From contig NZ_NOZR01000002.1 in assembly GCF_002250655.1 (NCBI RefSeq), forward strand, positions 248,001 through 312,000: a stretch of 64,000 bases of DNA. The letters run 5' to 3'. Source of the DNA: Mycolicibacterium sphagni. GTDB lineage: Bacteria > Actinomycetota > Actinomycetes > Mycobacteriales > Mycobacteriaceae. The notes below the pieces were generated by a model that was not told the origin of the DNA, made no database searches, and saw only the letters and a list, made by a program, of their open reading frames with translations. Below, in pieces: positions 1 through 9,057 of this stretch. How positions within the stretch are numbered: the first letter of the stretch is position 1; each line of letters starts with the position of its first letter. The position numbers and the translations under genes are program-made.

Positions 1-1
1 C

Positions 2-1480
2 TGGCCGGTCGGCGAGGAATGGCTCTACCAATCGTGGTCGGCGGCCTACCTGCCGTTGATGCGGGTGCTGCGCACGCTGGCCGCCGAGGGCCGTCGCGGG
101 GTGATCACGCTCGGTATGACGCCGGTGGTCACCGCGCAGCTCGACGACCCGTACTGTCTGGACGGCATGCATCGCTGGCTGGCCAACTGGCAGCTGCGCG
201 CACTGGAGGCGGCCACCCTACGCACCCCGACCGGTGCCGAGCCTGGCACCGCAACTACACCCGAAGCATTGCGCGAGTTCGGGATTCGTGAATACGACGA
301 GGCCAGCCGGGCGATCGAGGAGTTCGGCACACTCTGGCGGCACGGCGCCAGCCCGCTGCTGCGCGAACTGATCGACGCCGGCACCGTGGAACTGCTGGGC
401 GGTCCGCTCGCCCACCCGTTCCAGCCGCTGCTCAATCCGCGGCTGCGGGAGTTCGCGCTGCGCGAGGGCCTTGCTGATGCCGGCCAGCGTTTCGCCCACA
501 CCCCGAAGGGCATCTGGGCCCCTGAATGCGCTTACGCCCCAGGCATGGAGCACGATTACGCCGCCGCTGGAGTCGGACATTTCATGGTCGACGGGCCGTC
601 GCTGCACGGCGACACCGCACTGGGCCGGCCGGTCGGGACGACAGACGTGGTGGCATTCGGTCGCGACCTGCAGGTCAGCTACCGGGTGTGGTCGCCCAAG
701 TCCGGCTATCCCGGGCATGCCGCCTACCGCGACTTCCACACCTACGACCACCTGACCGGGCTCAAGCCGGCGCGCGTCACCGGCCGCAACGTCGACTCCG
801 ACGCTAAGGCGCCCTACGACCCGCAGCGCGCCGACAAAGCGATCGACACCCACGTCGCCGACTTCGTCGGAATGGTCCGCGAGCGGCTGATCTGCGAGAG
901 TGGCCGCATCGGCCGCCCCGCCCATGTGGTGGCCGCCTTCGACACCGAGCTGTTCGGGCACTGGTGGTACGAGGGCCCGATCTGGCTGGAGCGCTTGCTG
1001 CGCGCCCTACCCGAGGCCGGGGTGCGAGTCGGCACGCTGAGCGATGCACGGTCTGCCGGATTCATTGGCACACCCGTCGAATTGCCGCCCAGCTCTTGGG
1101 GTTCCGGTAAGGACTGGCAAGTGTGGTCCGGCGAGCAGGTGGCCGATCTGGTGCAGCTCAACACCGAAGTCGTCGACACCGCCCTGACCACCATCGACAA
1201 GGCATTGGCACACAGCGGCAGCGCCCCCAGCCGGGATTTCGTGGCCGACCAGATCCTGCGCGAGACGCTGCTCACCGTGTCCAGCGACTGGCCGTTCATG
1301 GTCAGCAAGGATTCCGCGGCCGACTACGCCCGCTACCGCGCGCATCTGCACGCCCACGCCGCCCGAGAGATCTCCGATGCGCTGGCGTCGGGTCGGCGCG
1401 ATGCCGCCGAGCGACTGGCCGCCGGATGGAACCGCGCCGACGGGTTGTTCGGCGCGCTGGATGCCAGGCGGCTGCCGTGA
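2..1480 (+). CDS. GH57 family 1,4-alpha-glucan branching enzyme (5' truncated)
   Basis: The reading frame is open from the first bases of the window, so the N-terminus lies upstream. The product matches the GH57 branching-enzyme type encoded by Rv3031. GH57 signatures are visible: WAPECAY around the expected nucleophile Glu, and AFDTELFGHWW around the expected catalytic Asp. The family cuts and re-joins alpha-1,4 glucan chains to make alpha-1,6 branches. In mycobacteria this locus is linked to glycogen and 6-O-methylglucose lipopolysaccharide synthesis. The stop TGA overlaps the GTG start of the next gene (GTGA), so the two are probably translationally coupled. The early internal ATG at 56 is not the true start, because the conserved sequence continues before it. 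Confidence 0.9.
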   Translation, partial: WPVGEEWLYQSWSAAYLPLMRVLRTLAAEGRRGVITLGMTPVVTAQLDDPYCLDGMHRWLANWQLRALEAATLRTPTGAEPGTATTPEALREFGIREYDEASRAIEEFGTLWRHGASPLLRELIDAGTVELLGGPLAHPFQPLLNPRLREFALREGLADAGQRFAHTPKGIWAPECAYAPGMEHDYAAAGVGHFMVDGPSLHGDTALGRPVGTTDVVAFGRDLQVSYRVWSPKSGYPGHAAYRDFHTYDHLTGLKPARVTGRNVDSDAKAPYDPQRADKAIDTHVADFVGMVRERLICESGRIGRPAHVVAAFDTELFGHWWYEGPIWLERLLRALPEAGVRVGTLSDARSAGFIGTPVELPPSSWGSGKDWQVWSGEQVADLVQLNTEVVDTALTTIDKALAHSGSAPSRDFVADQILRETLLTVSSDWPFMVSKDSAADYARYRAHLHAHAAREISDALASGRRDAAERLAAGWNRADGLFGALDARRLP

Positions 1481-2709
1481 AAATCCTGATGGTGTCGTGG
1501 GAATACCCGCCGGTGATCATCGGCGGGCTGGGCCGGCACGTCTACCAGCTGGCGACCGCGCTTGCCGCCGAAGGCCACCAGGTGGTGGTGCTGTCGCGGC
1601 GGCCGTCGCGCACCGATCCCAGCACCCACCCGACCACCGACGAGGTCCATGAAGGCGTGCGGGTGATCGCCGCCGCGCAGGACCCGCACGAGTTCGAATT
1701 CAGCACCGACCTGATGGCCTGGACGCTGGCCATGGGCCACTCGATGACGCGTGCCGGGCTGACCCTGCAGGCCAAGGGCTGGCAGCCCGACGTCGTGCAC
1801 GCCCATGACTGGCTGGTCGCGCATCCGGCCATCGCGCTGGCCGAATTCTTCGATGTGCCAATGGTTTCCACGGTGCACGCGACCGAAGCGGGCCGGCATT
1901 CAGGCTGGGTGTCCGGGCAGATCAGCCGTCAGGTGCACGCGGTGGAGTCGTGGTTCGTCCGGGAGTCCGATTCGCTGATCGCCTGCTCGGCGTCGATGGC
2001 CGACGAGATCTCCGACCTGTTCGGCCCCGAACTGTCCGAGATCGTCGTCATCCGAAACGGAATCGATTCCAGCCGTTGGCCGTTCGCGCCCCGCCGGGCC
2101 CACACCGGGCCGCCGCAGCTGCTGTACATCGGCAGGCTGGAATACGAGAAGGGCGTGCATGAGGCGATCGCGGCACTGCCGCGCATCCGCCGCACCCATC
2201 CGGGGACCACGCTGACCATCGCCGGTGACGGCACCCAGCAGGACTGGCTTGTCGAAGTGGCCCGAAAGCACAAGGTGCTCAAGGCGGTTCACTTCGCCGG
2301 GCGGGTCGACCATGACCAGCTGCTGCGCCTGCTGCACCAGACCGACGCCGCGGTGCTGCCCAGCCACTACGAGCCGTTCGGCATCGCCGCGCTCGAGGCG
2401 GCCGCCGCCGGCGCCCCGCTGATCACCGCCAACGTGGGCGGACTCGGCGAGGCCGTCATCGACGGCGAGACCGGGGTGTCCTTCCCACCGCGCGACGTCG
2501 CCGCGCTGGCTGACGCCGTGCGCCGCGTCCTCGACGATCCCGCCGCCGCCCAGCAACGGGCCAATGCCGCGCGCGACCGGCTGACATCCGACTTCGACTG
2601 GCACACCGTGGCCGCCGAGACATCCCAGGTGTACCTGGCCGCCAAACGCCGGGAACGCGAGCCACTGCCGCGCCGGCCCATCATCGAGCACGCCCTCCCG
2701 GGGCGCTGA
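1477..2709 (+). CDS. GT4 family alpha-1,4-glucosyltransferase (Rv3032-like)
   Basis: A 410-aa cytosolic glycosyltransferase of GT-B fold. The start is the GTG that shares bases with the stop of the GH57 gene; translation from there gives a canonical N-terminus (KILMVSWEYPP) followed by the Gly-rich GGLGRHVYQLA donor loop. The C-terminal half carries the EX7E-type motif EPFGIAALE, typical of retaining GT4 enzymes. Rv3032 elongates alpha-1,4 glucans for methylglucose lipopolysaccharide and glycogen. The length fits that family. The partner branching enzyme immediately upstream supports a two-step elongation and branching module. Confidence 0.92.
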   Translation: MKILMVSWEYPPVIIGGLGRHVYQLATALAAEGHQVVVLSRRPSRTDPSTHPTTDEVHEGVRVIAAAQDPHEFEFSTDLMAWTLAMGHSMTRAGLTLQAKGWQPDVVHAHDWLVAHPAIALAEFFDVPMVSTVHATEAGRHSGWVSGQISRQVHAVESWFVRESDSLIACSASMADEISDLFGPELSEIVVIRNGIDSSRWPFAPRRAHTGPPQLLYIGRLEYEKGVHEAIAALPRIRRTHPGTTLTIAGDGTQQDWLVEVARKHKVLKAVHFAGRVDHDQLLRLLHQTDAAVLPSHYEPFGIAALEAAAAGAPLITANVGGLGEAVIDGETGVSFPPRDVAALADAVRRVLDDPAAAQQRANAARDRLTSDFDWHTVAAETSQVYLAAKRREREPLPRRPIIEHALPGR

Positions 2710-2732
2710 TAGTTCGACGGGCATCGAATCAT

Positions 2733-2752
2733 TCCGCACCTAGCGTGCGGAT
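2733..2752 (+). promoter_or_regulatory. Leaderless promoter inside an inverted repeat (candidate ArsR operator)
   Basis: A perfect 7-bp inverted repeat (TCCGCAC at 2733-2739, GTGCGGA at 2745-2751) contains a TANNNT -10 hexamer (TAGCGT, 2741-2746). The hexamer lies exactly 6 nt before the ATG of the MFS gene, so the transcript would be leaderless. A protein bound to the repeat would cover the -10. The ArsR-type repressor encoded two genes on is the obvious candidate, but that link is inference. Confidence 0.5.
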
Positions 2753-4126
2753 ATGCCTGCAATCCGCTCCTCGACACTGACCCTGGTCGCCGCCTACCTC
2801 GGGCTCGTGCTGGGCCTGATCGACAGCAATGCCGTCAATCTGGCGCTGCCCGCCATCAGCACCGACCTGGGCGGCGGCTTGACGGGTGCGCAGTGGACGG
2901 TCGACGCCTACAACATGACGTTCGCCGGGCTGCTGCTCGGCGCAGGGGCACTCGGCGACGCATTCGGCCGACGCCGGCTGCTACGTGCCGGCGTCGTCGT
3001 CTTCTCGGCCGCGTCACTGTGCTGCGCGCTCGCACCGTCACTGCCGATGCTGCTGGCCGGTCGCGCTGTCCAGGGCGTGGCGGCTGCGCTGATGCTGCCC
3101 CAGGGGCTGGCCATCGCGGCAGCCGCCTTCCCCGATGCCGGCGGGAGGGCCCGCGCGACTGCGGCGTGGGCGATCGCAGCCGCGTCCAGCACCACGCTCG
3201 GGCCGATCATCGGCGGTGTGCTGACCCAGTCGGTGGACTGGCGCGCCATCTTCTGGCTCAACGTGCCCGTTGGCGTCGTCGCCCTGGCCATGAGCTACCG
3301 GTATCTGCCGGAGTCGGCGGATCCGCGGCACGTCCGCCTCGATATCGGCAGCCAACTCCTCAGCGCCGCCGGCCTGGCCGCCTTGACCCTGGCGCTCGTT
3401 CAAGGCCGCCACCTCGACGCCGTATCCAACACCGGCCTGATCGCTGTCGCCGTCGGCTGCATCGCGGCGTTCGTCATACGGCAGCGCCGTATCGCCCACC
3501 CGATGGTTCCGCCCGACCTGCTGGGCCACCGGTCGCTGGTCGCGGGCCTCATCGCCACCTTCGCCATGACCTTCGGCACCTACGGTCTGGTGCTGGTCAA
3601 CAGCCTGGCGTTCCAGCAGCAGCGCGGCGCCGGTCCGCTGGCCACCGCCGTGCAATTCCTGCCCATGCCGCTGACGTACCTGGCACTGATCCCGGTGGTG
3701 ACCATGGTGGCGCGGCGCACCGGCCCCAGGACCGCGATCGCGGCCGGGCTGACGACGCTGGCCGCTGCGTTGCTGCTATACAGCGCAGTCGGGCCGAGAG
3801 CCCCGATCTGCTGGATCGAAACGGCGCTGGTCCTCACTGGTGCGGGCCTGGCCATCACCACCGGCCCGGCGGTCAGCCTGGCACTCTCGACAGTGCCGGC
3901 GCGGCGCACCGGACTTGGCTCAGGCCTGGTCAACCTGTCGCGGCTGACCGGGATCACGGTGGGCACGGCCGCGATGGGCACGCTGTACGGCTCCGGCGGC
4001 GGCGTCCGTGCCGCGATGATCGTGGGCGCGGCGGTGCAGCTGATCGCCGGGCTGGTGTCGGTGCGGTGGGGTAAGCCGGAAGAGGACAGCATTCCCACGC
4101 CCCGAAAGGAGGCCAGTCATGCGTGA
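2753..4126 (+). CDS. MFS drug/proton antiporter, DHA2 (EmrB/QacA) type
   Basis: A 457-aa polytopic membrane protein made almost wholly of hydrophobic helices. Motif A (LGDAFGRRRLL) follows the second helix. The antiporter motif C region (TLGPIIGGVLTQ) is followed by DWRAIFWLNVPVG, a DHA2 hallmark. The expected role is proton-driven export of an unidentified toxic compound. The ATG start is supported by a -10 hexamer six bases upstream. The last 8 bp overlap the downstream ArsR-type regulator, forming a self-regulated efflux cassette. It interrupts the otherwise conserved mycobacterial order between the GT4 gene and the acyltransferase, so it looks like an accessory insertion. Confidence 0.88.
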   Translation: MPAIRSSTLTLVAAYLGLVLGLIDSNAVNLALPAISTDLGGGLTGAQWTVDAYNMTFAGLLLGAGALGDAFGRRRLLRAGVVVFSAASLCCALAPSLPMLLAGRAVQGVAAALMLPQGLAIAAAAFPDAGGRARATAAWAIAAASSTTLGPIIGGVLTQSVDWRAIFWLNVPVGVVALAMSYRYLPESADPRHVRLDIGSQLLSAAGLAALTLALVQGRHLDAVSNTGLIAVAVGCIAAFVIRQRRIAHPMVPPDLLGHRSLVAGLIATFAMTFGTYGLVLVNSLAFQQQRGAGPLATAVQFLPMPLTYLALIPVVTMVARRTGPRTAIAAGLTTLAAALLLYSAVGPRAPICWIETALVLTGAGLAITTGPAVSLALSTVPARRTGLGSGLVNLSRLTGITVGTAAMGTLYGSGGGVRAAMIVGAAVQLIAGLVSVRWGKPEEDSIPTPRKEASHA

Positions 4127-4877
4127 TGCCGCCGCATTGCCGAGCCACGGCGACGCCGACATCGCCGCTGTCGCATCCCTTCTAGCCGATCAGGCCCGCT
4201 GCAGTGTGCTGCTCGCGCTCGACGACGGGCGGGCGCTGCCGGCCAGCGTGCTGGCCGAGGAGGCCGGGGTCAGCCGATCCACCGCTAGCAGTCACCTGGC
4301 CAAACTGACCGAGGCGGGTCTGCTACGGGTGGAAGCCCACGGCCGGCACCGCTATTACCGGCTAGCCGGCCCGCACGTCGGCGAGCTGCTGGAAGCCCTG
4401 GTGCGGCTCTCGCCGCCGCGCCCGGTGCGCTCTCTGCGCGAAGGCACCCGCGCGGCCCGGCTGCGCGCGGCGCGTACCTGCTACGACCACCTCGCCGGCA
4501 GGCTCGGTGTGGCCGTCATGTCAGCCCTGCTGGAGCGCGGGGCCCTGATCGGCGGTGACGGCCGCTACGACCCGGAGCGCGATCGGCACGACTCACCCAG
4601 CAACTTCGGGCGCGATGTCCCCTACGAACTGACCGGCACGGGACGGGAGTTCCTCGTCGATCTCGGCGTGACCTTGCCGACCAGTGGGCGCCCGCTGATC
4701 CGCTACTGCGTGGACTGGACCGAGCAGAGCCACCATCTCGGCGGCGGCGTAGGCCGCGCTGTGCTGGACAGGTTCATGTCGGCGGGCTGGCTGGCCCGCA
4801 CCCCGCGTAATCGCGCGGTGTCCGTGACCGACGCCGGCCGGTTGGTCTTGGCCGAAGCGTTTGCCATCGACTGGTAG
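4119..4877 (+). CDS. ArsR-family winged-helix transcriptional regulator
   Basis: A 252-aa protein with an N-terminal ArsR-type winged helix: recognition helix GVSRSTASSHLAKLTEAGLL followed by the wing HGRHRYYRL. The C-terminal ~150 residues lack a domain I can name and make it longer than a minimal ArsR protein. The ATG overlaps the MFS stop and is preceded by a near-perfect ribosome binding site (AAAGGAGG, 7 nt spacing). It likely represses the MFS promoter at 2733-2752. No obvious metal-binding Cys pair is seen in the recognition helix, so an organic ligand is more likely than a metal. Confidence 0.85.
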   Translation: MRDAAALPSHGDADIAAVASLLADQARCSVLLALDDGRALPASVLAEEAGVSRSTASSHLAKLTEAGLLRVEAHGRHRYYRLAGPHVGELLEALVRLSPPRPVRSLREGTRAARLRAARTCYDHLAGRLGVAVMSALLERGALIGGDGRYDPERDRHDSPSNFGRDVPYELTGTGREFLVDLGVTLPTSGRPLIRYCVDWTEQSHHLGGGVGRAVLDRFMSAGWLARTPRNRAVSVTDAGRLVLAEAFAIDW

Positions 4878-5006
4878 TCAGGGCGTCCAGATCAGCAGAT
4901 CCTGCATGCTGTTGTTCATGGTGACCGTAGCCCGGCGCGGGTCCGCTGACGTCGAAGCGGATCTTGCCCGTCGGTCGCCTGCCAGGCATGCCGGCCACCG
5001 CGTGAC

Positions 5007-5753
5007 TTAGGCCTCTAGCGACGAGGCCTTCTTGCGTTCTATATCCGCCAGCGCCGCAGCCAGTTCCGCGCGCTGCGCCGCTGACGTCTCCCAGGCCAGC
5101 TTGCGGTTCTTGACCACCTTGGCCGGCGAGCCGACCGCGATCGAGAAGTCCGGGATTTCCCCCTTGACCACGGCGTGCGCACCGAGCACGCACCCGCGGC
5201 CGATCGTGGTGCCCCGCAACACCGTCACCTTCGCCGCGATCCATGTATCCGGGCCGATGCGCACCGGGCTTTTGACGATGCCCTGGTCCTTGATCGGCAA
5301 CTCGATGCTGTCCATCTTGTGGTCGAAATCGCAGACGTAGCACCAGTCGGCCATCAGCGCCGAGTCACCCAGCTCGATGTCCAGGTAGCAGTTGATGACG
5401 TTGTCACGGCCCAGGACCACCTTGTCGCCGAACCGCAGCGAGCCTTCGTGGGCGCGGATGGTGTTCTTGTCGCCGATGTGCACCCAGCGGCCGATCTCCA
5501 GCTGCGCCAGTTCGGGGGTGGCGTGGATCTCGACGTTCTTGCCGAGGAACACCATGCCGCGGGTGATGATGTGCGGGTTGGCCAGCTTGAACTTCAGCAG
5601 GCGCCAGTAGCGCACCAGATACCAGGGCGTGTAGGCCTTATTGGCGATCACCCAGCGCAACGATTCCCTGGTCAGGAACCTGGCCTGGCGCGGGTCGCGC
5701 AGGCGCGAACCCACCCACCGCTTGTGGATCGGCGAACCCCACATCGACGTCAT
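5007..5753 (-). CDS. Left-handed beta-helix acyltransferase (Rv3034c-like)
   Basis: A ~248-aa hexapeptide-repeat transferase. Central repeats of the [LIV]-G-x4 type (VVLGRDNVINCYL, PVRIGPDTWIAAKVTVLRGTTIGRGCVLGAHAVV) build a left-handed beta helix with the usual closing GSPAKVVKNR. Such enzymes acylate sugars or aminosugars using acyl-CoA. Rv3034c sits in the methylglucose lipopolysaccharide gene group and is a candidate for adding short acyl groups to that polymer. ATG 5753 is chosen because a TAGGCT -10 lies 8 nt upstream (leaderless); ATG 5744 is a close alternative. The frame stays open further upstream, but that part has no conserved look. Confidence 0.85.
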   Translation of the reverse strand: MTSMWGSPIHKRWVGSRLRDPRQARFLTRESLRWVIANKAYTPWYLVRYWRLLKFKLANPHIITRGMVFLGKNVEIHATPELAQLEIGRWVHIGDKNTIRAHEGSLRFGDKVVLGRDNVINCYLDIELGDSALMADWCYVCDFDHKMDSIELPIKDQGIVKSPVRIGPDTWIAAKVTVLRGTTIGRGCVLGAHAVVKGEIPDFSIAVGSPAKVVKNRKLAWETSAAQRAELAAALADIERKKASSLEA

Positions 5754-5761
5754 GGGCTGAG

Positions 5762-5804
5762 AGCCTAACGGAGCGACGGCACGGGTTACCCTCGCCTGTA
5801 CTGT
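5762..5804. promoter_or_regulatory. Divergent promoters between acyltransferase and propeller lipoprotein
   Basis: Minus strand: TAGGCT (read at 5767-5762), 8 nt before the acyltransferase ATG. Plus strand: TACTGT at 5799-5804, about 26 nt before the GTG at 5831, which also has a purine-rich GGAAAG site. Both fit the mycobacterial TANNNT -10 consensus. Confidence 0.4.
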
Positions 5805-5830
5805 CCGGTTCGGGATGGCGTGATGGAAAG

Positions 5831-7123
5831 GTGACACGGGTGCTGCGGCGATTGCTGGCGTCGGCGTCGACCGCGCTGGTCGTGGCCGGCTTGGCCGGTT
5901 GCGGCAATACGGATTCCTGGGTCGACTCGACCGCGGCACACGGCTGGTCCGCGCAATACGGCGACGCCGCCAACAGCAGCTACACCAGCACCGCCGGGGC
6001 ATCTGCCCTGCGGTTGCGCTGGAGCCGCTCGGTCAAGGGTGAGCTGGGCGCCGGAGCCGCACTCGGCGACATCGGCTACCTCGCGGTGAACGGCCAGACG
6101 GCGGGCGGCTGTTCGCTGATGGTGTGGGAGAACGACAACAACGGCCGCCAGCGCTGGTGCATCCGCCAGGTGCTCGGCGGCGGGTTCGCCAGCCCGCTGT
6201 TCGACCAGTTCGACAATTTGTTCATCGGCCAGCCCGGGTTGATGGAGTCCTTCCCACCCACCCAATGGGTCCGCTGGCGCCAGCAGGTCATCGGAATGCC
6301 CACCACCACAAGGTTTCTCGGCGGCGGTCAGCTGTTGGTGATCACCCATCTCGGGCAGGTGCTGGTGTTCGACTCGCATCGCGGTGACGTCACCGGCACC
6401 CCACTCGACCTCGTGGAAGGCCTCGACCCGACCGATTCCACCCGCGGCTTGGCGGACTGCGCTCATGGCCAGCCGCTGTGCCCGGTGGCCGCGCCGCCCG
6501 CGTTCGCCGCGTCGACCCACATGATCGTGGTGAGCCTGTGGCTGCCCGGCGCCAAGGCGTCGACCCTGGTCGGCCTGCAGTACCACCCCGGGCAAACACC
6601 GCTGCTCACCAAAGAGTGGACCAGCGACGCCATCGCCGCCGGAGTGCTGGCCGCACCGGTGTCGTCCGCCGACGGCGCCACCGTGTACGTCACCGGTCGC
6701 GACCAGAAGATCTGGGCGCTGAATACTTCTGACGGCAAGGTGAAATGGTCTGTGCCGCTGGACTTTCAGCCGCAAACCCCACCGTCTGTGTCGCCACAGG
6801 GAGCGATTCTCTGCGGCGGCGGACCGAATTCTCACCTCGTCGCGCTCAAGGACGGCGGTAATCATGCCGACGTGGCCTGGCGCCGCGACGATGTCACACC
6901 GCTGAGCACGTCGAGCCGGGCGGGCAGCGTCGCCTACACGGTGGACGCCAACCCGCCGTCGGGTCTGTCGTTGCTGGCGTTCGATCCGGCCGACGGCCAC
7001 ACCCTCAACAGCTATCCCCTGCCGCAGGCCGACGGGTTCCCGGTGGGTGTTTCGGTCGGTATTGATCGCCGCGTCGTGGTGAGCACCAGCGCTGGTCAGG
7101 TGTACAGCTTCGACCCTGCCTGA
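5831..7123 (+). CDS. Lipoprotein with PQQ-type beta-propeller (Rv3035-like)
   Basis: A 430-aa exported protein. The N-terminus is a signal peptide ending in a lipobox, LAGC, near residue 24, so it should be lipid-anchored outside the membrane. The body has repeated W-x-x-x/YV blades typical of PQQ-like (BamB-like) propellers, e.g. DQKIWALNTSDGKVKWS, and a closing VYSFDP. No enzymatic residues are evident; such propellers usually act as binding or scaffolding modules. The GTG start has a GGAAAG site 5 nt upstream. It is divergent from the acyltransferase and convergent with the TB22.2 gene, which ends 2 nt away. Confidence 0.82.
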   Translation: MTRVLRRLLASASTALVVAGLAGCGNTDSWVDSTAAHGWSAQYGDAANSSYTSTAGASALRLRWSRSVKGELGAGAALGDIGYLAVNGQTAGGCSLMVWENDNNGRQRWCIRQVLGGGFASPLFDQFDNLFIGQPGLMESFPPTQWVRWRQQVIGMPTTTRFLGGGQLLVITHLGQVLVFDSHRGDVTGTPLDLVEGLDPTDSTRGLADCAHGQPLCPVAAPPAFAASTHMIVVSLWLPGAKASTLVGLQYHPGQTPLLTKEWTSDAIAAGVLAAPVSSADGATVYVTGRDQKIWALNTSDGKVKWSVPLDFQPQTPPSVSPQGAILCGGGPNSHLVALKDGGNHADVAWRRDDVTPLSTSSRAGSVAYTVDANPPSGLSLLAFDPADGHTLNSYPLPQADGFPVGVSVGIDRRVVVSTSAGQVYSFDPA

Positions 7124-7124
7124 A

Positions 7125-7817
7125 TCAGAGTTGCAGCGGCGGCAGGATGGCCCGCGGTACCGAGGCCGACGTGGCGCCGGCGTCCGCGGGCAGTAGCTCG
7201 CCCTGGCCGAAGAAGAAGATCACCGCGTCGTCGGTGACGGCGAAGTTCTGGTAGTGCGACGGATCGAGCCCGTCGCTGGTGGCGATGACGCCGGTGAGGC
7301 CGGTCTGGCGCTCCAGTTCATGTTGCACGACCGGGAATATCGCGTTGAGCACCTTGGCGTCCGCCGTGAACAAGGTGTCGAAGGTGACCGGTTTGCGTTG
7401 GGCCACATCGTAGTTGAATGCCTTGTACCAGGTGGTCGGGCGCGCGCCGCCGACGTCTTGGAACAGCTTGAGCACCACGCTCTGGGTGCCGCCGCTGGAC
7501 GGCCCCGAGGTGAATGACTGTGTGGTGACGTCCATTTCGTAGGGCATGCTGCGCAGTGCGGGGACCTGCGCGACGTTGGTGAATCCGTCGCGGTTCTGCG
7601 TCAGGTAGTCGATGACGGCTTGCTCGTCGGCGTAGGTGGTCGGGAACCGCAGATCCATCGTGTAGCTGGGGGTGGTGCTGTGGACGTGGCAGATGTTGTC
7701 GGCCTCGACCGCGCCGCCGAACGTCGTACACTCGCTCTGCGCGCCGGAGACCGCGATGTTCGCCTCGCCCAGCAGGACGCCCGCGGCCAGTAGTGCGGTG
7801 AGGCTGAGTATGCGCAT
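7125..7817 (-). CDS. Secreted esterase-like protein TB22.2 (Rv3036c-like)
   Basis: A 230-aa exported protein. The ATG at 7817 gives a classical signal peptide (RILSLTALLAAGVLLG) and has GAGG about 10 nt upstream; the longer frame to 7907 adds a non-hydrophobic leader and is rejected. Two Cys (SECTTFGG and NICHVH) could form a disulfide. The RsiV/DUF3298-like region is seen around KPVTFDTLFTADAKVLNAIFP and the C-terminal AVTDDAVIFFFGQGE. TB22.2 of M. tuberculosis is a secreted antigen reported to have esterase activity. It is the last gene of the long minus-strand operon. Confidence 0.85.
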   Translation of the reverse strand: MRILSLTALLAAGVLLGEANIAVSGAQSECTTFGGAVEADNICHVHSTTPSYTMDLRFPTTYADEQAVIDYLTQNRDGFTNVAQVPALRSMPYEMDVTTQSFTSGPSSGGTQSVVLKLFQDVGGARPTTWYKAFNYDVAQRKPVTFDTLFTADAKVLNAIFPVVQHELERQTGLTGVIATSDGLDPSHYQNFAVTDDAVIFFFGQGELLPADAGATSASVPRAILPPLQL

Positions 7818-7879
7818 TCGCCGATCGTCCTCGCGCTGTGGAGACGGCACCGGCGCCGTCGCCGCCAGCGTACCCGTGG

Positions 7880-8962
7880 CTAGCGCCTCACGGGAGACGG
7901 TCGGCACAGGAACACCGCCGTGCGTTCGCCTGCGCCCGAGCCGATCCGGGTGATCACCAGTGAGATTGACGAGTGGCCTGCCGGGCGCAGACGGCGCCGC
8001 AGCGCGTCGGGGTCGACATCGACCCCGCGCACCAGGATCTCCAGCTGCCCGCAGTCATGGTGTGAGAGCGCTTGCCGCAACACCTTTTCCCGCAACGGCA
8101 GCTCGTCGAGCACTTCGAACCCGCGGACACCGGCAGGCACGTGATCGCCAGTGAGATAGGCGATGTCGGGGTCGAGCTGCCACAGTCCGTGCCGGGCGGC
8201 GTAATGCCGGACCAGCCCGGCGCGCACGATCGCACCGTCGGGGTCCACGATCCAGCGCCCGGCGGGGCCGGCCGGGCAGTCGTCGGGCTCGGCGTCGGTG
8301 ACCACCTCGTCGCGGTCGAGCACACAAGCCCGGCGGTGCACTCCCCCGCCGGCCAGTTCCGCCGACCACAGGCAAGCCTCGCGCACCGAGCCGCCGGCCG
8401 AAGTCACCTCGATCTCGCCGTCGAAGCCCAGTTCGCGAACCGCGTCGAAATCGATTCCCGGCGCGCATTTCACGACGGTGGGCCGCCCGCGGTAGGTGTC
8501 GAGTACCGCGTCCAGCGGCGGGACGTAGTCGCGGGGATCGAAGCGTCGCCGTCCGCCCGATCGCCGGGCCGGGTCCAGCAGGACCACGGCGTCACGGCTG
8601 ATCGGGTGCAGCGCGTCGGCGCGGAACAGGGGCACATCGGGCACGTTGTGGCGCGCCATCGCCAGGCGCACATCGTCGATATCGCTGCCGATGACTGTGG
8701 CGGCGGTCGAGCGCAGGGCCGCCAGTTCGGTGCCGATCGAACAGGTCGCGTCGTGCACCACCGCACCGGCAAGCCGGGTAGCCCGGTGCCGGGCCACCGG
8801 CGCCGCAGTGGCCTGCTGCAGCGCATCGTCGGTGAACAGCCACCCGGTCACGTCGGCGAGCTCGCCGAGCTTGGCGGCCGCCTTGCGGCGCAGCAGGGTC
8901 GTTTCGATCAGCGCGGTGCTGCGCTCGGCGAAGCCCCTCCGGATCGCGGCCACGTCGGCCAC
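7880..8962 (-). CDS. SAM-dependent methyltransferase with THUMP-like tail (Rv3037c-like)
   Basis: Class I methyltransferase fold: motif I as HDATCSIGTELAAL, acidic residue in VIGSDIDDVRLA, and the catalytic-loop-like VVLLDPARRSGGRRRF. The C-terminal ~90 residues resemble the THUMP-like domain paired with this family. Recognisable protein (FGRDDVTYLTSDAGEAALAQ) continues in frame for about 33 codons before the first GTG at 8962, up to a CTG at 9061 that abuts the upstream stop. The true start may therefore be non-standard; the coordinates give the first conventional start. Rv3037c belongs to the methylglucose lipopolysaccharide gene group, but sugar and RNA substrates are both possible. Confidence 0.85.
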   Translation of the reverse strand: MADVAAIRRGFAERSTALIETTLLRRKAAAKLGELADVTGWLFTDDALQQATAAPVARHRATRLAGAVVHDATCSIGTELAALRSTAATVIGSDIDDVRLAMARHNVPDVPLFRADALHPISRDAVVLLDPARRSGGRRRFDPRDYVPPLDAVLDTYRGRPTVVKCAPGIDFDAVRELGFDGEIEVTSAGGSVREACLWSAELAGGGVHRRACVLDRDEVVTDAEPDDCPAGPAGRWIVDPDGAIVRAGLVRHYAARHGLWQLDPDIAYLTGDHVPAGVRGFEVLDELPLREKVLRQALSHHDCGQLEILVRGVDVDPDALRRRLRPAGHSSISLVITRIGSGAGERTAVFLCRPSPVRR

Positions 8963-9057
8963 GCGGCTGGCGTCGGTCAGCGGATAGCCTGCGACCTGGG
9001 CCAGCGCCGCCTCCCCGGCGTCACTGGTGAGGTAGGTGACGTCGTCGCGCCCGAAGA

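Noticed and set aside
4879..5006. Minus-strand reading ending MNNSMQDLLIWTP between the ArsR and acyltransferase genes
   Set aside because: It reads like a protein C-terminus, but no upstream gene body or start could be joined to it; a remnant is possible but unsupported.
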